DNA of 64,000 bases from Exiguobacterium acetylicum (lineage in GTDB: Bacteria > Bacillota > Bacilli > Exiguobacteriales > Exiguobacteriaceae), in NCBI RefSeq assembly GCF_019890935.1, contig NZ_CP082333.1, positions 1,328,001 through 1,392,000 on the forward strand. Direction: 5' to 3'. The notes beneath the pieces are model-generated. The model saw nothing but the letters and a program-made list of their open reading frames with translations. It did not search any database and had not been told where the DNA came from. Shown here piece by piece: positions 49,628 to 58,831 of the stretch. A program made the position numbers and the translations under genes. Every line of letters begins with the position of its first letter. The stretch's first letter is position 1.

Positions 49628-50476
49628 ATGCGATGCTTTGCGATTGATTTAGATGGAACGCTATTGAATAAGGAACACGGGATTTCGGATACCAATCAGG
49701 CAGCCATCAAGAGACGGCAAGCCCAAGGAGATATCGTCATCATCGTCACCGGGCGAGCTGCCTTTGATGCGCGACGGATTTTAGCGCAACACGGACTGGA
49801 TTGTCCGGTCATTGGTGCGAACGGGGCAGAGGTCGAGGTGGGACAAGGTAGACGATATTTTTTGAATCGTTCCAGTAGTCGAACTGTTTGGGAGATCGTG
49901 CGATCTACAAACGTATTCATACATGTTTATCTACAAGACAACATCTTGTTACCGCAGTTTTCGCTTGTTGCCCTTCAAGGCGGAGATCGTGCGTTTCAAG
50001 AAGCCATTCAGGCTCAATTAACGCAATACGGTGTTGAAGAAGTTGATGAATTCGCAATCGATCAACTGGACGTCATCAAATTCATGTTCGTCTCACCTGA
50101 CAGATGGCAGCTCGAACACCTCGAACAACAACTTCTGCAGCTGAAGATCTGTTCCGTGACACGTTCAGGTACCTATAACTTAGAAGTCATGGCAAACGGC
50201 GTGACAAAAGGGACTGCCCTTCAAGACATTGCGAGAGCGTACGGGATGACACCCGAGGACATCATTGCGATCGGTGACAATCAAAACGATCTACCGATGT
50301 TCGAAGTGGCGGGAACATCGATTGCCATGGGAAACGCGGAAGCGTCTGTCAAAAGAAGAGCGACATACCTTACCAGTGATCATGACGAGGACGGTGTAGC
50401 GGAGGCATTAAACGACTTAGAACGATGGGAACAAACGAAGGAGGAACAGCATGGCGAACATCTCGGACATCGCTAA
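49628..50476 (+). CDS. HAD Cof-type phosphatase, first gene with LacI regulator
   Basis: 282 aa. Motif I IDLDGTLLNK, Ser motif VIIVTGRAAF, Lys in motif III near residue 195, motif IV GDNQNDLPMF; C2B cap in the middle (about 85-185). This is the YidA/Cof group of sugar-phosphate phosphatases. Its 3' end overlaps the LacI-family gene by 26 bp, so the two are translated together; the HAD enzyme may act on the sugar phosphate sensed by that regulator. ATG at 49628 after AGGAGG. Confidence 0.9.
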   Translation: MRCFAIDLDGTLLNKEHGISDTNQAAIKRRQAQGDIVIIVTGRAAFDARRILAQHGLDCPVIGANGAEVEVGQGRRYFLNRSSSRTVWEIVRSTNVFIHVYLQDNILLPQFSLVALQGGDRAFQEAIQAQLTQYGVEEVDEFAIDQLDVIKFMFVSPDRWQLEHLEQQLLQLKICSVTRSGTYNLEVMANGVTKGTALQDIARAYGMTPEDIIAIGDNQNDLPMFEVAGTSIAMGNAEASVKRRATYLTSDHDEDGVAEALNDLERWEQTKEEQHGEHLGHR

Positions 50477-51416
50477 ACAAGCGGGCGTCTCAAAGTCGAC
50501 GGTATCCCGTGTCTTAAACGATCATAAGCATGTATCAAAAGAAAAGCGACGGATCATCTTAGACGTGATGGAGCGACTGGAATATAGTCCGAACGGAAAT
50601 GCGATCAACCTCTCACGCGGTAAGACGAATACGATTGGTGTCCTCGTGCCGCGTGTCGGTCATCCGTTTTTTCATCAATTAATCGAGGGGATCGGTCAAG
50701 TGTGCATGGAACGAAACCACACACTCCTTATCATCCAGACGGAACACGATCCAGCAAAAGAAGAAGCGAGTATGCAATACCTTCGCGATAAGCGGATTGA
50801 CGGATTGATCATTGGCGCCATCAGTCAGCCGCAGTTACTTAAAACGATGCGGACGCTTGGACCAGTCGTTGCCTGCGAAGACTATCAGGATATCGTGCCG
50901 TCAATCTCTTTTAATCATGGAAAAGCAATCACGATGTTGCTGCAACATGTAGAAGAACGAGGAGCACAAACAGTCGGTCTCTGTCTTGGAAATCCAGATA
51001 GCGGAGTCGGAAGAGTCAGACGGGAGGCGTTCGACCAGTATCTCAAGACGTCTACGCTCCGCCATGGAATTCAATGGTACGCGGATCGGTGCTATTCTTT
51101 CAAGGACGGACAAGCACTAGCAGGTCAACTTCTAACGATAGACTTACCAGACGCCATCATCGTCGGCAATGACGAAGTCGCAGCGGGGCTTATCGATCAA
51201 TTTCGCAAGGATGGCATTCGGGTGCCAGAGGATATCGTGATTACGGGGTTCGATGATGTACCAATTGCCAGAGTGCTTGGATTGACGACGATCCGGCAAC
51301 CGGTTGTAATGCTTGGCAGACTGGCAGCAGAACAATTATTGAATGACGCGCTGAATCAGAGTGAAAGAGCTAGTTCTTTACTGGAACCTTCTTTGATGAT
51401 TCGACAAACAACATAA
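50451..51416 (+). CDS. LacI-family transcription regulator
   Basis: 321 aa. N-terminal helix-turn-helix ISDIAKQAGVSKSTVSRVLN and hinge helix, then a periplasmic-binding-protein-like effector domain (about 60-315) with NTIGVLVPRVGHPFFHQLIEG, DAIIVGNDEVAAGLI and VITGFDDVPIARVLG. It binds an operator and responds to a sugar. It lies inside the end of the HAD gene; its own AAGGAGG sits in that reading frame. The targets are not seen in the window; no transporter follows. Confidence 0.93.
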   Translation: MANISDIAKQAGVSKSTVSRVLNDHKHVSKEKRRIILDVMERLEYSPNGNAINLSRGKTNTIGVLVPRVGHPFFHQLIEGIGQVCMERNHTLLIIQTEHDPAKEEASMQYLRDKRIDGLIIGAISQPQLLKTMRTLGPVVACEDYQDIVPSISFNHGKAITMLLQHVEERGAQTVGLCLGNPDSGVGRVRREAFDQYLKTSTLRHGIQWYADRCYSFKDGQALAGQLLTIDLPDAIIVGNDEVAAGLIDQFRKDGIRVPEDIVITGFDDVPIARVLGLTTIRQPVVMLGRLAAEQLLNDALNQSERASSLLEPSLMIRQTT

Positions 51417-51435
51417 GAGATTGGGGGTTATACAG

Positions 51436-52209
51436 ATGAATAAGGAAAAAACCGGTGCGACCGCTACCGTGATGATGATGTCTGACGAGAGAGTTCGTAA
51501 ATACTTCCATGAATCGATTGAAATACAACGAATCATACAGGAATTTCGTATGCTCGAAGAACTCGAGCGGACGGTTGTTCCGACACCAGACGTATATGCC
51601 GTTGAATTAAAAGATTCGCCGTTCATTGAGATGCAGCGGGTCGACGGTAGCGAAATGTTAGAGTTGTTTGAACCGGAGCGAATAACAGATTTTCTGAACA
51701 CCTTCGCGACATTACATCAACGGATTCATCAGCAACAATCGCGTGTAGCTCCAGAATGGTACGATGTCACCCAACAAAAAGTGCATCATCTGCCACCTGC
51801 GTTGCGCTTGAAGGCGGAACGATTGCTAGAGAAGCTTCACATTCCCCAACAGCAAGGATTGCTCCACGGGGACTTCCATTTCCAGAATATCCTCGTGACA
51901 GCAGATGACACGTTCGTCGTCATTGATTGGCATGATGCGACGATAGGACCACCGATCGCGGATGTCGCGCGGACATTGCTCTTACTGCGGACAGCGGGTG
52001 AAATAACTGTACCGGACGAGGTGCGACGATACGTCTGTCGAGAATACCTCGACCGCTATCAAGCTGTTTCATCCATTCAGCTATCGAACCTTGCAGACTG
52101 GTTACGACTCATGGCCATTCTTAGGACGCTTGAGCAAGTTCCGGATGCTGAACAAGAACGAATTAAGGAACTGATTGAGCATCCGGATCTTGCTGCGTAT
52201 TTCAGTTGA
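51436..52209 (+). CDS. APH-family phosphotransferase
   Basis: 257 aa from the ATG at 51436 (an upstream TTG at 51421 is less likely). Kinase-like fold: catalytic LLHGDFHFQNILV (HGDxxxxN) and metal-binding VVIDWHDATIGPPIADVAR. The N-lobe is short and lacks a clear nucleotide-loop glycine run; the lysine may be K5 or K11 in TATVMMMSDERVRKYF-adjacent sequence. Probably phosphorylates a small alcohol or sugar; substrate unknown. It follows the LacI gene by 19 nt. Unlike the gene at 34118 it keeps the canonical catalytic His. Confidence 0.8.
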   Translation: MNKEKTGATATVMMMSDERVRKYFHESIEIQRIIQEFRMLEELERTVVPTPDVYAVELKDSPFIEMQRVDGSEMLELFEPERITDFLNTFATLHQRIHQQQSRVAPEWYDVTQQKVHHLPPALRLKAERLLEKLHIPQQQGLLHGDFHFQNILVTADDTFVVIDWHDATIGPPIADVARTLLLLRTAGEITVPDEVRRYVCREYLDRYQAVSSIQLSNLADWLRLMAILRTLEQVPDAEQERIKELIEHPDLAAYFS

Positions 52210-52321
52210 GAAGTGAGAGGTAGCGATTATTTTTCGACATATCTCATTTCCTCTGATTCCTGAATGCTGGTCGATTTCGCGAAGAGGTGATCCGTTACGA
52301 TGACGACGACTGAAAGCGTGA

Positions 52322-52866
52322 GCGCTCGAAGACGCTTACCCGGAGTTGCACATCTATTATGAAAATCCTTATCCATCGTTCAAAAACGAAAAAAGCTCGG
52401 ATTAGACATCCGTATCGAAGACGGATTCGTTGAGAATCAGCGCCTGTTCATTCAAGCGGAAATCGAACGATTTCGCCATTTTCCCGATGGACACATCATA
52501 TTAGATCGTGGTCCGGAGGATCTTGAATTCTACACGCTTCATTATCCACAGATACATGGGCATGACTGGGATATGGAATCTCGTTTAAAGACGGAACTTG
52601 AAGCATTAAGAGAATGTCGGTCCGACCAGATTCTTTATTTACGCGAGTCAAACCAACTCTTACAAACGCGTCGGGACGCTGATCAGACAAGAACTCGTCA
52701 ATCTTTTGAACAACATCAACCGCTTTGGGCACTCGAAGAAAACTGGTATAAACAGTTTCCGGTCTATTCGATTGATACGACAGCGAAAACGCCGGAGCAA
52801 GTCCGACAAGCAGCGATTCATCAGTTGTCTGTCACTGGAATCTTAGGAAGGGGGAGCGAAATATGA
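52322..52866 (+). pseudogene. Broken P-loop kinase-like gene
   Basis: A continuous protein pattern is spread over two frames. The first part (from about 52322) reads ALEDAYPELHIYYENPYPSF and stops making sense at a six-A run near 52391-52396. The second continues in the next frame as KLGLDIRIEDGFVENQRLF, AEIERFRHFPDGHIILDRG, PEDLEFYTLHYP and onward to TGA at 52866. The parts join cleanly if one A is restored. The usual N-terminal Walker A loop (GxxGxGKS) of this kinase-like family is not found: upstream there are stops in all useful frames. So the gene lost its start and is frameshifted; the final 97-codon open frame has no clear ribosome binding site. A single-base sequencing error could explain the A-run but not the missing N-terminus. 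Confidence 0.65.
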
Positions 52867-53495
52867 ACTTGAAAGAGCTGACGTATCCCCTCATCGAGGG
52901 ACAAGACGAAAAACAGGTCTACTGGATAGAACAAGGAGAATCGGTTCAGATTGGACAGACCTACGAAACGATTCGGTTAGAAAAAACAGCACATCAATCC
53001 ATTTTGGTACGGGAGCAAGAATTGGTTTCAGAAAAAATCGGCAATCGAACGATCCGCCTGACGATGGATGCAGGAAATTATGCACCACTCGAATTCGTCG
53101 AGTACCAAGCTGGTGTTCAAACTGTGAATGCGTTGTATCGAGCGGATGAAGTCGTGATTACGCGAGGAAATGAGCAGTCTGTCCTGTCGATTCATGCTGA
53201 AACTGTTGATCTATTTTCAATCGAAATGTTGTTGCGAGCATTACCGCTAACCGTCGATTCGACGCTCTCGTTCAACAGCTTTAGTGCCGTTTCCGGACGT
53301 GAGGTGCCGATTCAGGTGCACCCTTTGCGGAACGAACTATTGACGACTGAGTCAGGCGAACATGTAGAGACGCTTTGCGTTCACGTTACGTTTGGTGAGC
53401 GTGTTCAGTATTACTGGATTGATCCAGTCAAGCGGGAGTTGTTAAAACAGTCCTCCCAGATTGCCGACGGGGTCTCATTGGAATTTCGTCGATGA
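52863..53495 (+). CDS. Hypothetical protein, 210 aa, coupled to the broken kinase
   Basis: The ATG at 52863 overlaps the stop of the kinase remnant as ATGA, and GGAAGGGGG lies upstream. Soluble, beta-rich, no signal peptide or membrane helix. It has repeated strand patterns (TIRLEKTAHQSILVRE, TIRLTMDAG, VVITRGNEQSVLSIHAE), then a possible sandwich ending VQYYWIDPVKRELLKQ. I recognise no family. The coupling suggests it once worked with the kinase-like gene. The structured repeat follows its stop within 3 nt. Confidence 0.5.
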   Translation: MNLKELTYPLIEGQDEKQVYWIEQGESVQIGQTYETIRLEKTAHQSILVREQELVSEKIGNRTIRLTMDAGNYAPLEFVEYQAGVQTVNALYRADEVVITRGNEQSVLSIHAETVDLFSIEMLLRALPLTVDSTLSFNSFSAVSGREVPIQVHPLRNELLTTESGEHVETLCVHVTFGERVQYYWIDPVKRELLKQSSQIADGVSLEFRR

Positions 53496-53497
53496 AC

Positions 53498-53734
53498 AAA
53501 AGAGCTGACTCAAAAGTTGGTCTCTACAAAGAAAAGGGTGGCAGAATGATGATCTGCCACCCTTTTCTCGTAAAAATGACGCGTCACACGCCACTCCTAC
53601 AGGAACAAGCGCATATTTGCGCTGTCAGAGACAAACATGACCCGTTTTCCTGCTTAAATGAAGCAGGAAAACTGGCTTGTGGCTCGCCTGAGGGAAGGGC
53701 GTGAAAAGACGCGCCATTTTTTTGAGTCAGCTCC
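53498..53734 (-). repeat. Structured dispersed intergenic element, copy 2 (inverted)
   Basis: About 237 bp, the same element as at 33914 in opposite orientation. The 12 bp hairpin is at 53644-53655 with 53661-53672; one base pair differs from copy 1 by a C-G to T-A double change. The outer stem, 53572-53585 with 53708-53721, pairs over 14 bp with one G-T and shares little sequence with the outer stem of copy 1. The GCGCA/TGCGC hairpin has one loop change. Copy 2 carries an extra perfect 16 bp hairpin (53530-53568) absent from copy 1. Its ends are complementary (GAGCTGACTCAAAA and TTTTGAGTCAGCTC). Short open frames across it are not conserved. Confidence 0.85.
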
Positions 53735-53739
53735 ATTTG

Positions 53740-55683
53740 TTATAGCTGAAAATGATGTTGCATCGCTTCGAAAATCCGTTTACTTGCTTTTGTATCGTCA
53801 AACGCATAGATATGGCTGAGATGACGTTTGAACTTTTTAGGCATCTTCGATTCGCGTAGTGATTCCATCAAGGCGTCTCTTGTTTCGATGACGTCTCCCG
53901 GTAACAAATCCGTCGATTCGCCGGCGTTATCTTCGCCAACTAAGACAGGTGGGCGGTAGTAGATGACCTTTTTGTGCATCAAGGAGAAATCGAGACCGAC
54001 ACTCGAATAATCGGTAATCAACACATGATGATTTTCAAGTAGCTCCTTGACTGTGAACGCATCCTGACTGATGACATCGACGAAGTCCGAGTGGAACAAG
54101 TGGCTGAATTTTTGGAAATTGCGATGAAGATAGAACGAGACTTCAGCCTTGTTGTCCATTACTAAGCTTTTCAACCGTTCGTCCGTGATCAACGCTTGAA
54201 ACTCCTGATAATAGTCGCTTTCCATGAACTGTTCGTCTGGATACGTATCGAGTTTCGGTCGCCACGTCGGCATGATCAACAGCTTTTTCCGGTTTTTATA
54301 TCGCTTGAGCCAACGTGATCGTTCCGTGATCAATTGATCGAATCGGGCGAGCCCCGTCACGATGATTTCGTCAGGATGAAAACCGTAATCGCGGGCGATG
54401 AGTTGTTTCTCCCGCTCCGAGGAGACGACGAATAAGTCGGTAAATGGATGCGGCATCTTTTTCCCATAAATGTGACTGACATCTTTTGACCCGATGACAC
54501 CGTGTTGCAAGAACAGCTTTTGTTTCGTTTGGATCAATGCTTCCGTGTGATAGGTAGCGAACGGTAAGGCATAGCTTGAAGAATGCGTATGGCAGAGAAT
54601 ATCTGCTGCTTGAACGACCTCGATGTTTTCTGGTGATTTGTAGAACACGATATGGTTCTCATATCCGACAAGATTTTTGAGGTCCGGACTCGACCGACTG
54701 ATGATGTAGAAGATATTGAAGCGCTTCTGATGCTGGTCGACGAGATACTTGAAGAAAATCATCCCGTTATCTTGTGCTTTATCCGGATATTCAAAACAGA
54801 TAATCGTCTTCTTATTTGGATCCAGTCCAAGTAACGGTTGAGGGTCCGCGTAATACTCGACGGTCTCGATCGGCACCGGGATTAGACGCATCGCAAGGCG
54901 TTCCGACACGGTTGAATAGGGGCGGACCAACACGTCATGTTGCTCATTAAGCGATAACCAGTGCTCATCGTTTAAGAGTTCTGGGTGATTTTTGAAGTGA
55001 CGAATCCGCGGTGTAAAACCAGAGATCGGCATCTCACGAATCGTAAATCCGAACATGAGGTCATAGATGTTCGCATTGAATGCGTCGTAGTTATACCGGT
55101 CACCGAGTAACTGCTCGACGAGTTTTGGTTCGATCACGGCTTCGACCTCTGTCTTGAAGCGACGGGCATCAACTGGTGTGACGATGAAGCGATTAATCGG
55201 CAGGGCGATTTTTTGCTCCTGATGTCTGATTTTAATGAAGCAATGTGGCTGTTTCACTTCGAAATACTTTGAGTGAAACGAAAACTTCAATAGAAGGACG
55301 TCGTCTTGACGAGTGATGCCCTCAAATAGGATGTCTTGATCATAAAAATTCATGATGGACGGTTTTTTGTTATAGATCAGACTGAGCTCATCGTCTTGGT
55401 CGATGAAAATGAAATAGGAATGTTTCCCTTGTTTGATGTAGCTATTCGGTGCGATAACTAGTGGCTCCGAAAGATGTTTGAACGAGATCGGTGTTCCGGA
55501 TTCATCGACGAATTTAACAGGATGATTCTTTTTTTTGAAGATATCGAGCAATGTATCAATCGATAGCACAAAGGCTGTCTCTATTTTTTGGAGCGGGATC
55601 AGTTGTTCATTGATCGCTAACTGTAGGCTTTGGTGCGGAAGATTCTCGATCAAAAACGTATGATCACGACAAGTGATTTTCAT
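53740..55683 (-). CDS. CDP-glycerol glycerophosphotransferase (TagF/TagB-like)
   Basis: 647 aa from the ATG at 55683 (AAAGGAAG about 10 nt upstream; an ATG seven codons earlier is possible). The C-terminal half (about 290-640) is the Glyphos_transf domain: LFLQHGVIGSKDVSHIYG, ARFDQLI, LLIMPTWRPKLDTYP, and the late LITDYSSVGLDFSLMHKKVI with the catalytic/ligand residues. The N-terminal ~280 residues are beta-rich with no family I can name. It should add or polymerise glycerol-phosphate in wall teichoic acid at the inner membrane face. It lies divergent from the GT4 gene at 56065. Confidence 0.85.
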   Translation of the reverse strand: MKITCRDHTFLIENLPHQSLQLAINEQLIPLQKIETAFVLSIDTLLDIFKKKNHPVKFVDESGTPISFKHLSEPLVIAPNSYIKQGKHSYFIFIDQDDELSLIYNKKPSIMNFYDQDILFEGITRQDDVLLLKFSFHSKYFEVKQPHCFIKIRHQEQKIALPINRFIVTPVDARRFKTEVEAVIEPKLVEQLLGDRYNYDAFNANIYDLMFGFTIREMPISGFTPRIRHFKNHPELLNDEHWLSLNEQHDVLVRPYSTVSERLAMRLIPVPIETVEYYADPQPLLGLDPNKKTIICFEYPDKAQDNGMIFFKYLVDQHQKRFNIFYIISRSSPDLKNLVGYENHIVFYKSPENIEVVQAADILCHTHSSSYALPFATYHTEALIQTKQKLFLQHGVIGSKDVSHIYGKKMPHPFTDLFVVSSEREKQLIARDYGFHPDEIIVTGLARFDQLITERSRWLKRYKNRKKLLIMPTWRPKLDTYPDEQFMESDYYQEFQALITDERLKSLVMDNKAEVSFYLHRNFQKFSHLFHSDFVDVISQDAFTVKELLENHHVLITDYSSVGLDFSLMHKKVIYYRPPVLVGEDNAGESTDLLPGDVIETRDALMESLRESKMPKKFKRHLSHIYAFDDTKASKRIFEAMQHHFQL

Positions 55684-56064
55684 TGGTGCATGGCTTCCTT
55701 TCATACTCTGATTCAGTCGTTCTTAAACTACATCACTTACCATACAATATCTTCCGATTTCTGCAAAGATGTAGATTGATTGGAAACCACTGCAGTATAG
55801 TCTACTGGCTGAAGGATATTGGGAAAAGACAGATGTTACCGCATCTTCGACAGACCATTGGTTGCAGAACCATGACAATGATTGGATATTATGCAAAACC
55901 GATTGACTTTGTTCGTAAAAAAGGAGATAAATAGAAACTGTATTGGTAAATGCGGCTAGTATCGCAAGAGGTTTATGAAAAAGCAAAGTCGGCTATATAT
56001 AGAGGTTGAACTCACAGAAAAAAAACAGGGATCAATCTTGAAGGGTGAAGGGGAGTAATGACAG
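55684..56064. other. Intergenic spacer without a gene
   Basis: Short frames here lack ribosome binding sites and family signs. The best signal is a possible promoter at 55903-55931 (TTGACT, 17 bp, GATAAA) reading toward the glycosyltransferase with a leader of about 127 nt. Nothing else found. Confidence 0.5.
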
Positions 56065-57561
56065 ATGCTGTATACGGTAACATCGACATTACCACCAAAA
56101 CACGGTGGTAGAACGAAGTCGTTATTGAGTCGAATCGCACTCATGGAACAAGAACTTGGCGCCGGTTCAACAATCGTTACGACGAACTACAATGCCAACT
56201 ATATGGAAGTCTACGAATTGTTCCGAACAGAAGAGAAGGTCGGTCCGAAAGTACAATTTGAAAATATCTACGATTGGCTATCAGATTACAAATTGTTAAG
56301 TATTCCAACGACTCGTTTTCGTAACAAACCGATTATCAAAGAAACGGAGCGCGAAATCGAAGGATTGAAAAGCGTCGAGAAAAAAAACAGTGATGCCGTT
56401 CGTTATTATGATGAGGAAGATGAGTATGTCCTCTACCGTAAATTTTACCCGGAAACGCAAGTCGTCGAATTCGAGGATTTCATGACGAACGCTTCCCGTA
56501 AAAAAGTCGAGCGCTGGGAATATAACGTCTACGGTCAATTGCACCGGAAGACGATTTATTCGCCGGTCCATCATGGAAAGATGATGGAAGAGCTATATGA
56601 TTCGGAAGGCAATGTCTATTGTAAGAAGTTCTACAATGAAATGGCGCGCCCGAAGCTCATCTTGATTCAGTTATACCGGAACGGCAGAATGTACAAAGCG
56701 TTCAAAAAAGAGAAGGACTTATTTGAGTATTACTTCAATCGATTGTTTAAAGACGGTGATGTCTTGTTCGTCGATGCGCGTTTACTGGACCGCTCGATTC
56801 TCAATATCAAAGCAGATGTCAAACGAGTCATGGTCATCCACAACTCGCACTTGGATGGTTCGACCGTCAAAGGATCATATACGACGATGTTCTCGGAATC
56901 CGATAAAGTGACACGTTTCATCAGTCTGACGAATCACCAAAAAGAAGACATTTTGGAGCGGTATAACATCCCGGAAGAGAAGATTTCCATCATTCCGCAC
57001 TTTATCGTCCCAGAACAAACGCAACGACGCGAACAGGTCAAGGATCAATTCTGTTTCATCGGTCGATTCGGTTTGCAAAAACAGATGGATCATTTGATCA
57101 AGAGTTATGCGATCTTCAAACAATCCGGTCACGCGACGAAGCTTGTGCTCTACGGCATGGACGAACAAGGGCAACTGGCGATGATGGAGAGTTTGATCGA
57201 GGAACTCGGCTTACAGGACGATGTCGAAATCCACGGCTTCACGTCGAATCCGGCAGAAGTGTTCCGGGAATCGAAAGCCTCACTGTTGACGAGCGAATTT
57301 GAAGGATTTGGACTGACGGTCATGGAAAGTATTAATGTCGGCTGTCCGGTCATTTCTTATGACGTCAAATACGGACCACGCGAAATCATCGCCCACGGCG
57401 AGAACGGCTACCTCGTTCCAGCGAACGACATGGAAGCTTTTGCTGCCGCGATGGTGCAACTCGTCGAACGACCACTCGAGCGCGTTGAGACGAAGCCATC
57501 GCTGTACCTCGAGACGGCTGTAAAGAACTACGGACGATTACTAGAAGAATTAAGCAACTAA
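56065..57561 (+). CDS. GT4 glycosyltransferase, teichoic-acid glucosylation type (TagE-like)
   Basis: 498 aa, ATG at 56065 after AAGGGGAG. The C-terminal ~190 residues are a GT-B donor domain: CFIGRFGLQKQMDHLIKSYA, GFTSNPAEVFRESKASLLTS and the EX7E motif in SEFEGFGLTVMESINVGCP. The N-terminal lobe starts TSTLPPKHGGRTKSL and includes the long charged insert (about 60-200) seen in poly(glycerol-phosphate) alpha-glucosyltransferases. It likely attaches glucose to the teichoic acid made by its divergent neighbour, using UDP-glucose from the GalU encoded next. Function inferred from family and context. Confidence 0.85.
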   Translation: MLYTVTSTLPPKHGGRTKSLLSRIALMEQELGAGSTIVTTNYNANYMEVYELFRTEEKVGPKVQFENIYDWLSDYKLLSIPTTRFRNKPIIKETEREIEGLKSVEKKNSDAVRYYDEEDEYVLYRKFYPETQVVEFEDFMTNASRKKVERWEYNVYGQLHRKTIYSPVHHGKMMEELYDSEGNVYCKKFYNEMARPKLILIQLYRNGRMYKAFKKEKDLFEYYFNRLFKDGDVLFVDARLLDRSILNIKADVKRVMVIHNSHLDGSTVKGSYTTMFSESDKVTRFISLTNHQKEDILERYNIPEEKISIIPHFIVPEQTQRREQVKDQFCFIGRFGLQKQMDHLIKSYAIFKQSGHATKLVLYGMDEQGQLAMMESLIEELGLQDDVEIHGFTSNPAEVFRESKASLLTSEFEGFGLTVMESINVGCPVISYDVKYGPREIIAHGENGYLVPANDMEAFAAAMVQLVERPLERVETKPSLYLETAVKNYGRLLEELSN

Positions 57562-57595
57562 ACCTACTACTTGAACGATGAAGAGGATGAACGTT

Positions 57596-58462
57596 ATGAA
57601 GAAAATCACGAAAGCCATTATTCCAGCAGCAGGACTCGGAACACGTTTCTTGCCTGCGACAAAAGCCATGCCAAAAGAGATGTTACCGATTCTCGATAAA
57701 CCGACGATCCAGTATATCGTCGAAGAAGCGGCAAAAGCCGGCATCGAAGATATCATCATCGTCACGGGGAAACACAAACGGGCGATCGAAGATCATTTCG
57801 ATAACCAAAAAGAACTCGAGATCACGCTTGAGAACTCCGGAAAGACTGAATTACTCGAGAAGGTTCAATTCTCGACGAACCTCGCGAACATCTTCTATGT
57901 CCGCCAAAAAGAACAAAAAGGTCTCGGTCATGCCATTTTGACAGCAAAACAATTCATCGGGAACGAACCGTTCGCAGTCTTACTCGGGGACGATATCGTC
58001 GAGTCGGATGATCCGGCAATCAAACAATTGATGGACGTCTACGAGCAGACGGAAAAATCAGTCATCGGTGTACAAGAAGTCCGTCCGGAAGATACGCATC
58101 GTTACGGCATCATCGATCCTGTTTCACAAAACGGACGACTGTATGACGTGAAGAAATTCGTCGAAAAACCGGCTCCGGGTACAGCACCATCGAACCTCGC
58201 GATCATGGGACGGTACGTGCTGACACCGGATATCTTTGATTATCTAGCGAATCAAGGAGAAGGGGCAGGCGGTGAGATTCAATTAACGGATGCGATTGAG
58301 CGATTGAATGCGGATAGCCAAGTCTATGCGTATGATTTCGAGGGTAACCGTTATGACGTCGGAGAGAAACTCGGTTTCGTCAAGACAACGATTGAATATG
58401 CGTTGAAAGATGCAGAGATGCGTGACGAGCTGAAAGCTTTCATCAAGACACTAGACATTTAA
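57596..58462 (+). CDS. galU: UTP-glucose-1-phosphate uridylyltransferase
   Basis: 288 aa from the ATG at 57596 (GAGGATG upstream). Nucleotidyltransferase fold with [22 protein letters not shown] at the start, the active-site [18 protein letters not shown], and [15 protein letters not shown] plus [10 protein letters not shown]. Makes UDP-glucose from UTP and glucose-1-P for glucosylation of teichoic acids and glycolipids; named gtaB in Bacillus. It follows the glycosyltransferase by 34 nt, and a terminator comes straight after. Confidence 0.95.
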   Translation: MKKITKAIIPAAGLGTRFLPATKAMPKEMLPILDKPTIQYIVEEAAKAGIEDIIIVTGKHKRAIEDHFDNQKELEITLENSGKTELLEKVQFSTNLANIFYVRQKEQKGLGHAILTAKQFIGNEPFAVLLGDDIVESDDPAIKQLMDVYEQTEKSVIGVQEVRPEDTHRYGIIDPVSQNGRLYDVKKFVEKPAPGTAPSNLAIMGRYVLTPDIFDYLANQGEGAGGEIQLTDAIERLNADSQVYAYDFEGNRYDVGEKLGFVKTTIEYALKDAEMRDELKAFIKTLDI

Positions 58463-58470
58463 CATGATGG

Positions 58471-58503
58471 ACCACTCTGATATGATTCAGAGTGGTTTTT
58501 TTG
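58471..58503 (+). terminator. Terminator after galU
   Basis: CCACTCTGA and TCAGAGTGG pair around TATGAT and precede TTTTTTT. Confidence 0.85.
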
Positions 58504-58555
58504 TAATTCATGAAACCAATCCGTCTAGTCAAAACGTAGAAAAAGGAGAAGAGAG

Positions 58556-58831
58556 GTGCTACATATGTTAACGTGGCTCGGTGTGAAGGCTGATAAAAAA
58601 GCAGAGCGACAATTTTTCGCAGGTGTCGAAAAGAAAACAATTTTCCTAATCTTGCTTCTATCGCTTGCGATCTTGAAGGGGGTGAAGTGGGGAATGACTG
58701 TACTTATCCCAACTGCCTTTTTCAGTGATCCGATTGTTTCGGTGTTACCAGGCGTGCTTAGCGTCCTAACAGCAGTCGTTTTCGTGCTTTTGGTAGAGCG
58801 CTCCCTGCAGGATAAGTCGAGTGAAAAGTAA
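58556..58831 (+). CDS. Small membrane protein, 91 aa
   Basis: GTG at 58556 lies 7 nt after AAGGAG; an ATG three codons later (58565) is the alternative. A basic N-terminal stretch (KADKKAERQFFAGVEKK) is followed by two helices (about 29-46 and 59-81) and a short charged tail. No family recognised. Confidence 0.5.
   Translation: MLHMLTWLGVKADKKAERQFFAGVEKKTIFLILLLSLAILKGVKWGMTVLIPTAFFSDPIVSVLPGVLSVLTAVVFVLLVERSLQDKSSEK

Noticed and set aside
52391..52396. Programmed frameshift at the six-A run in the kinase-like gene
   Set aside because: The N-terminal Walker A part is missing as well, so gene decay (or a sequence error) explains the data better than recoding.
53492..53704. 70-codon open frame across the second repeat copy
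   Set aside because: It lies within the structured element, is not conserved in the other copy, and has no family signs.
55723..55986. Minus-strand 87-codon frame in the teichoic-acid spacer
   Set aside because: TTG start without a ribosome binding site, composition unlike a protein, no recognisable pattern.
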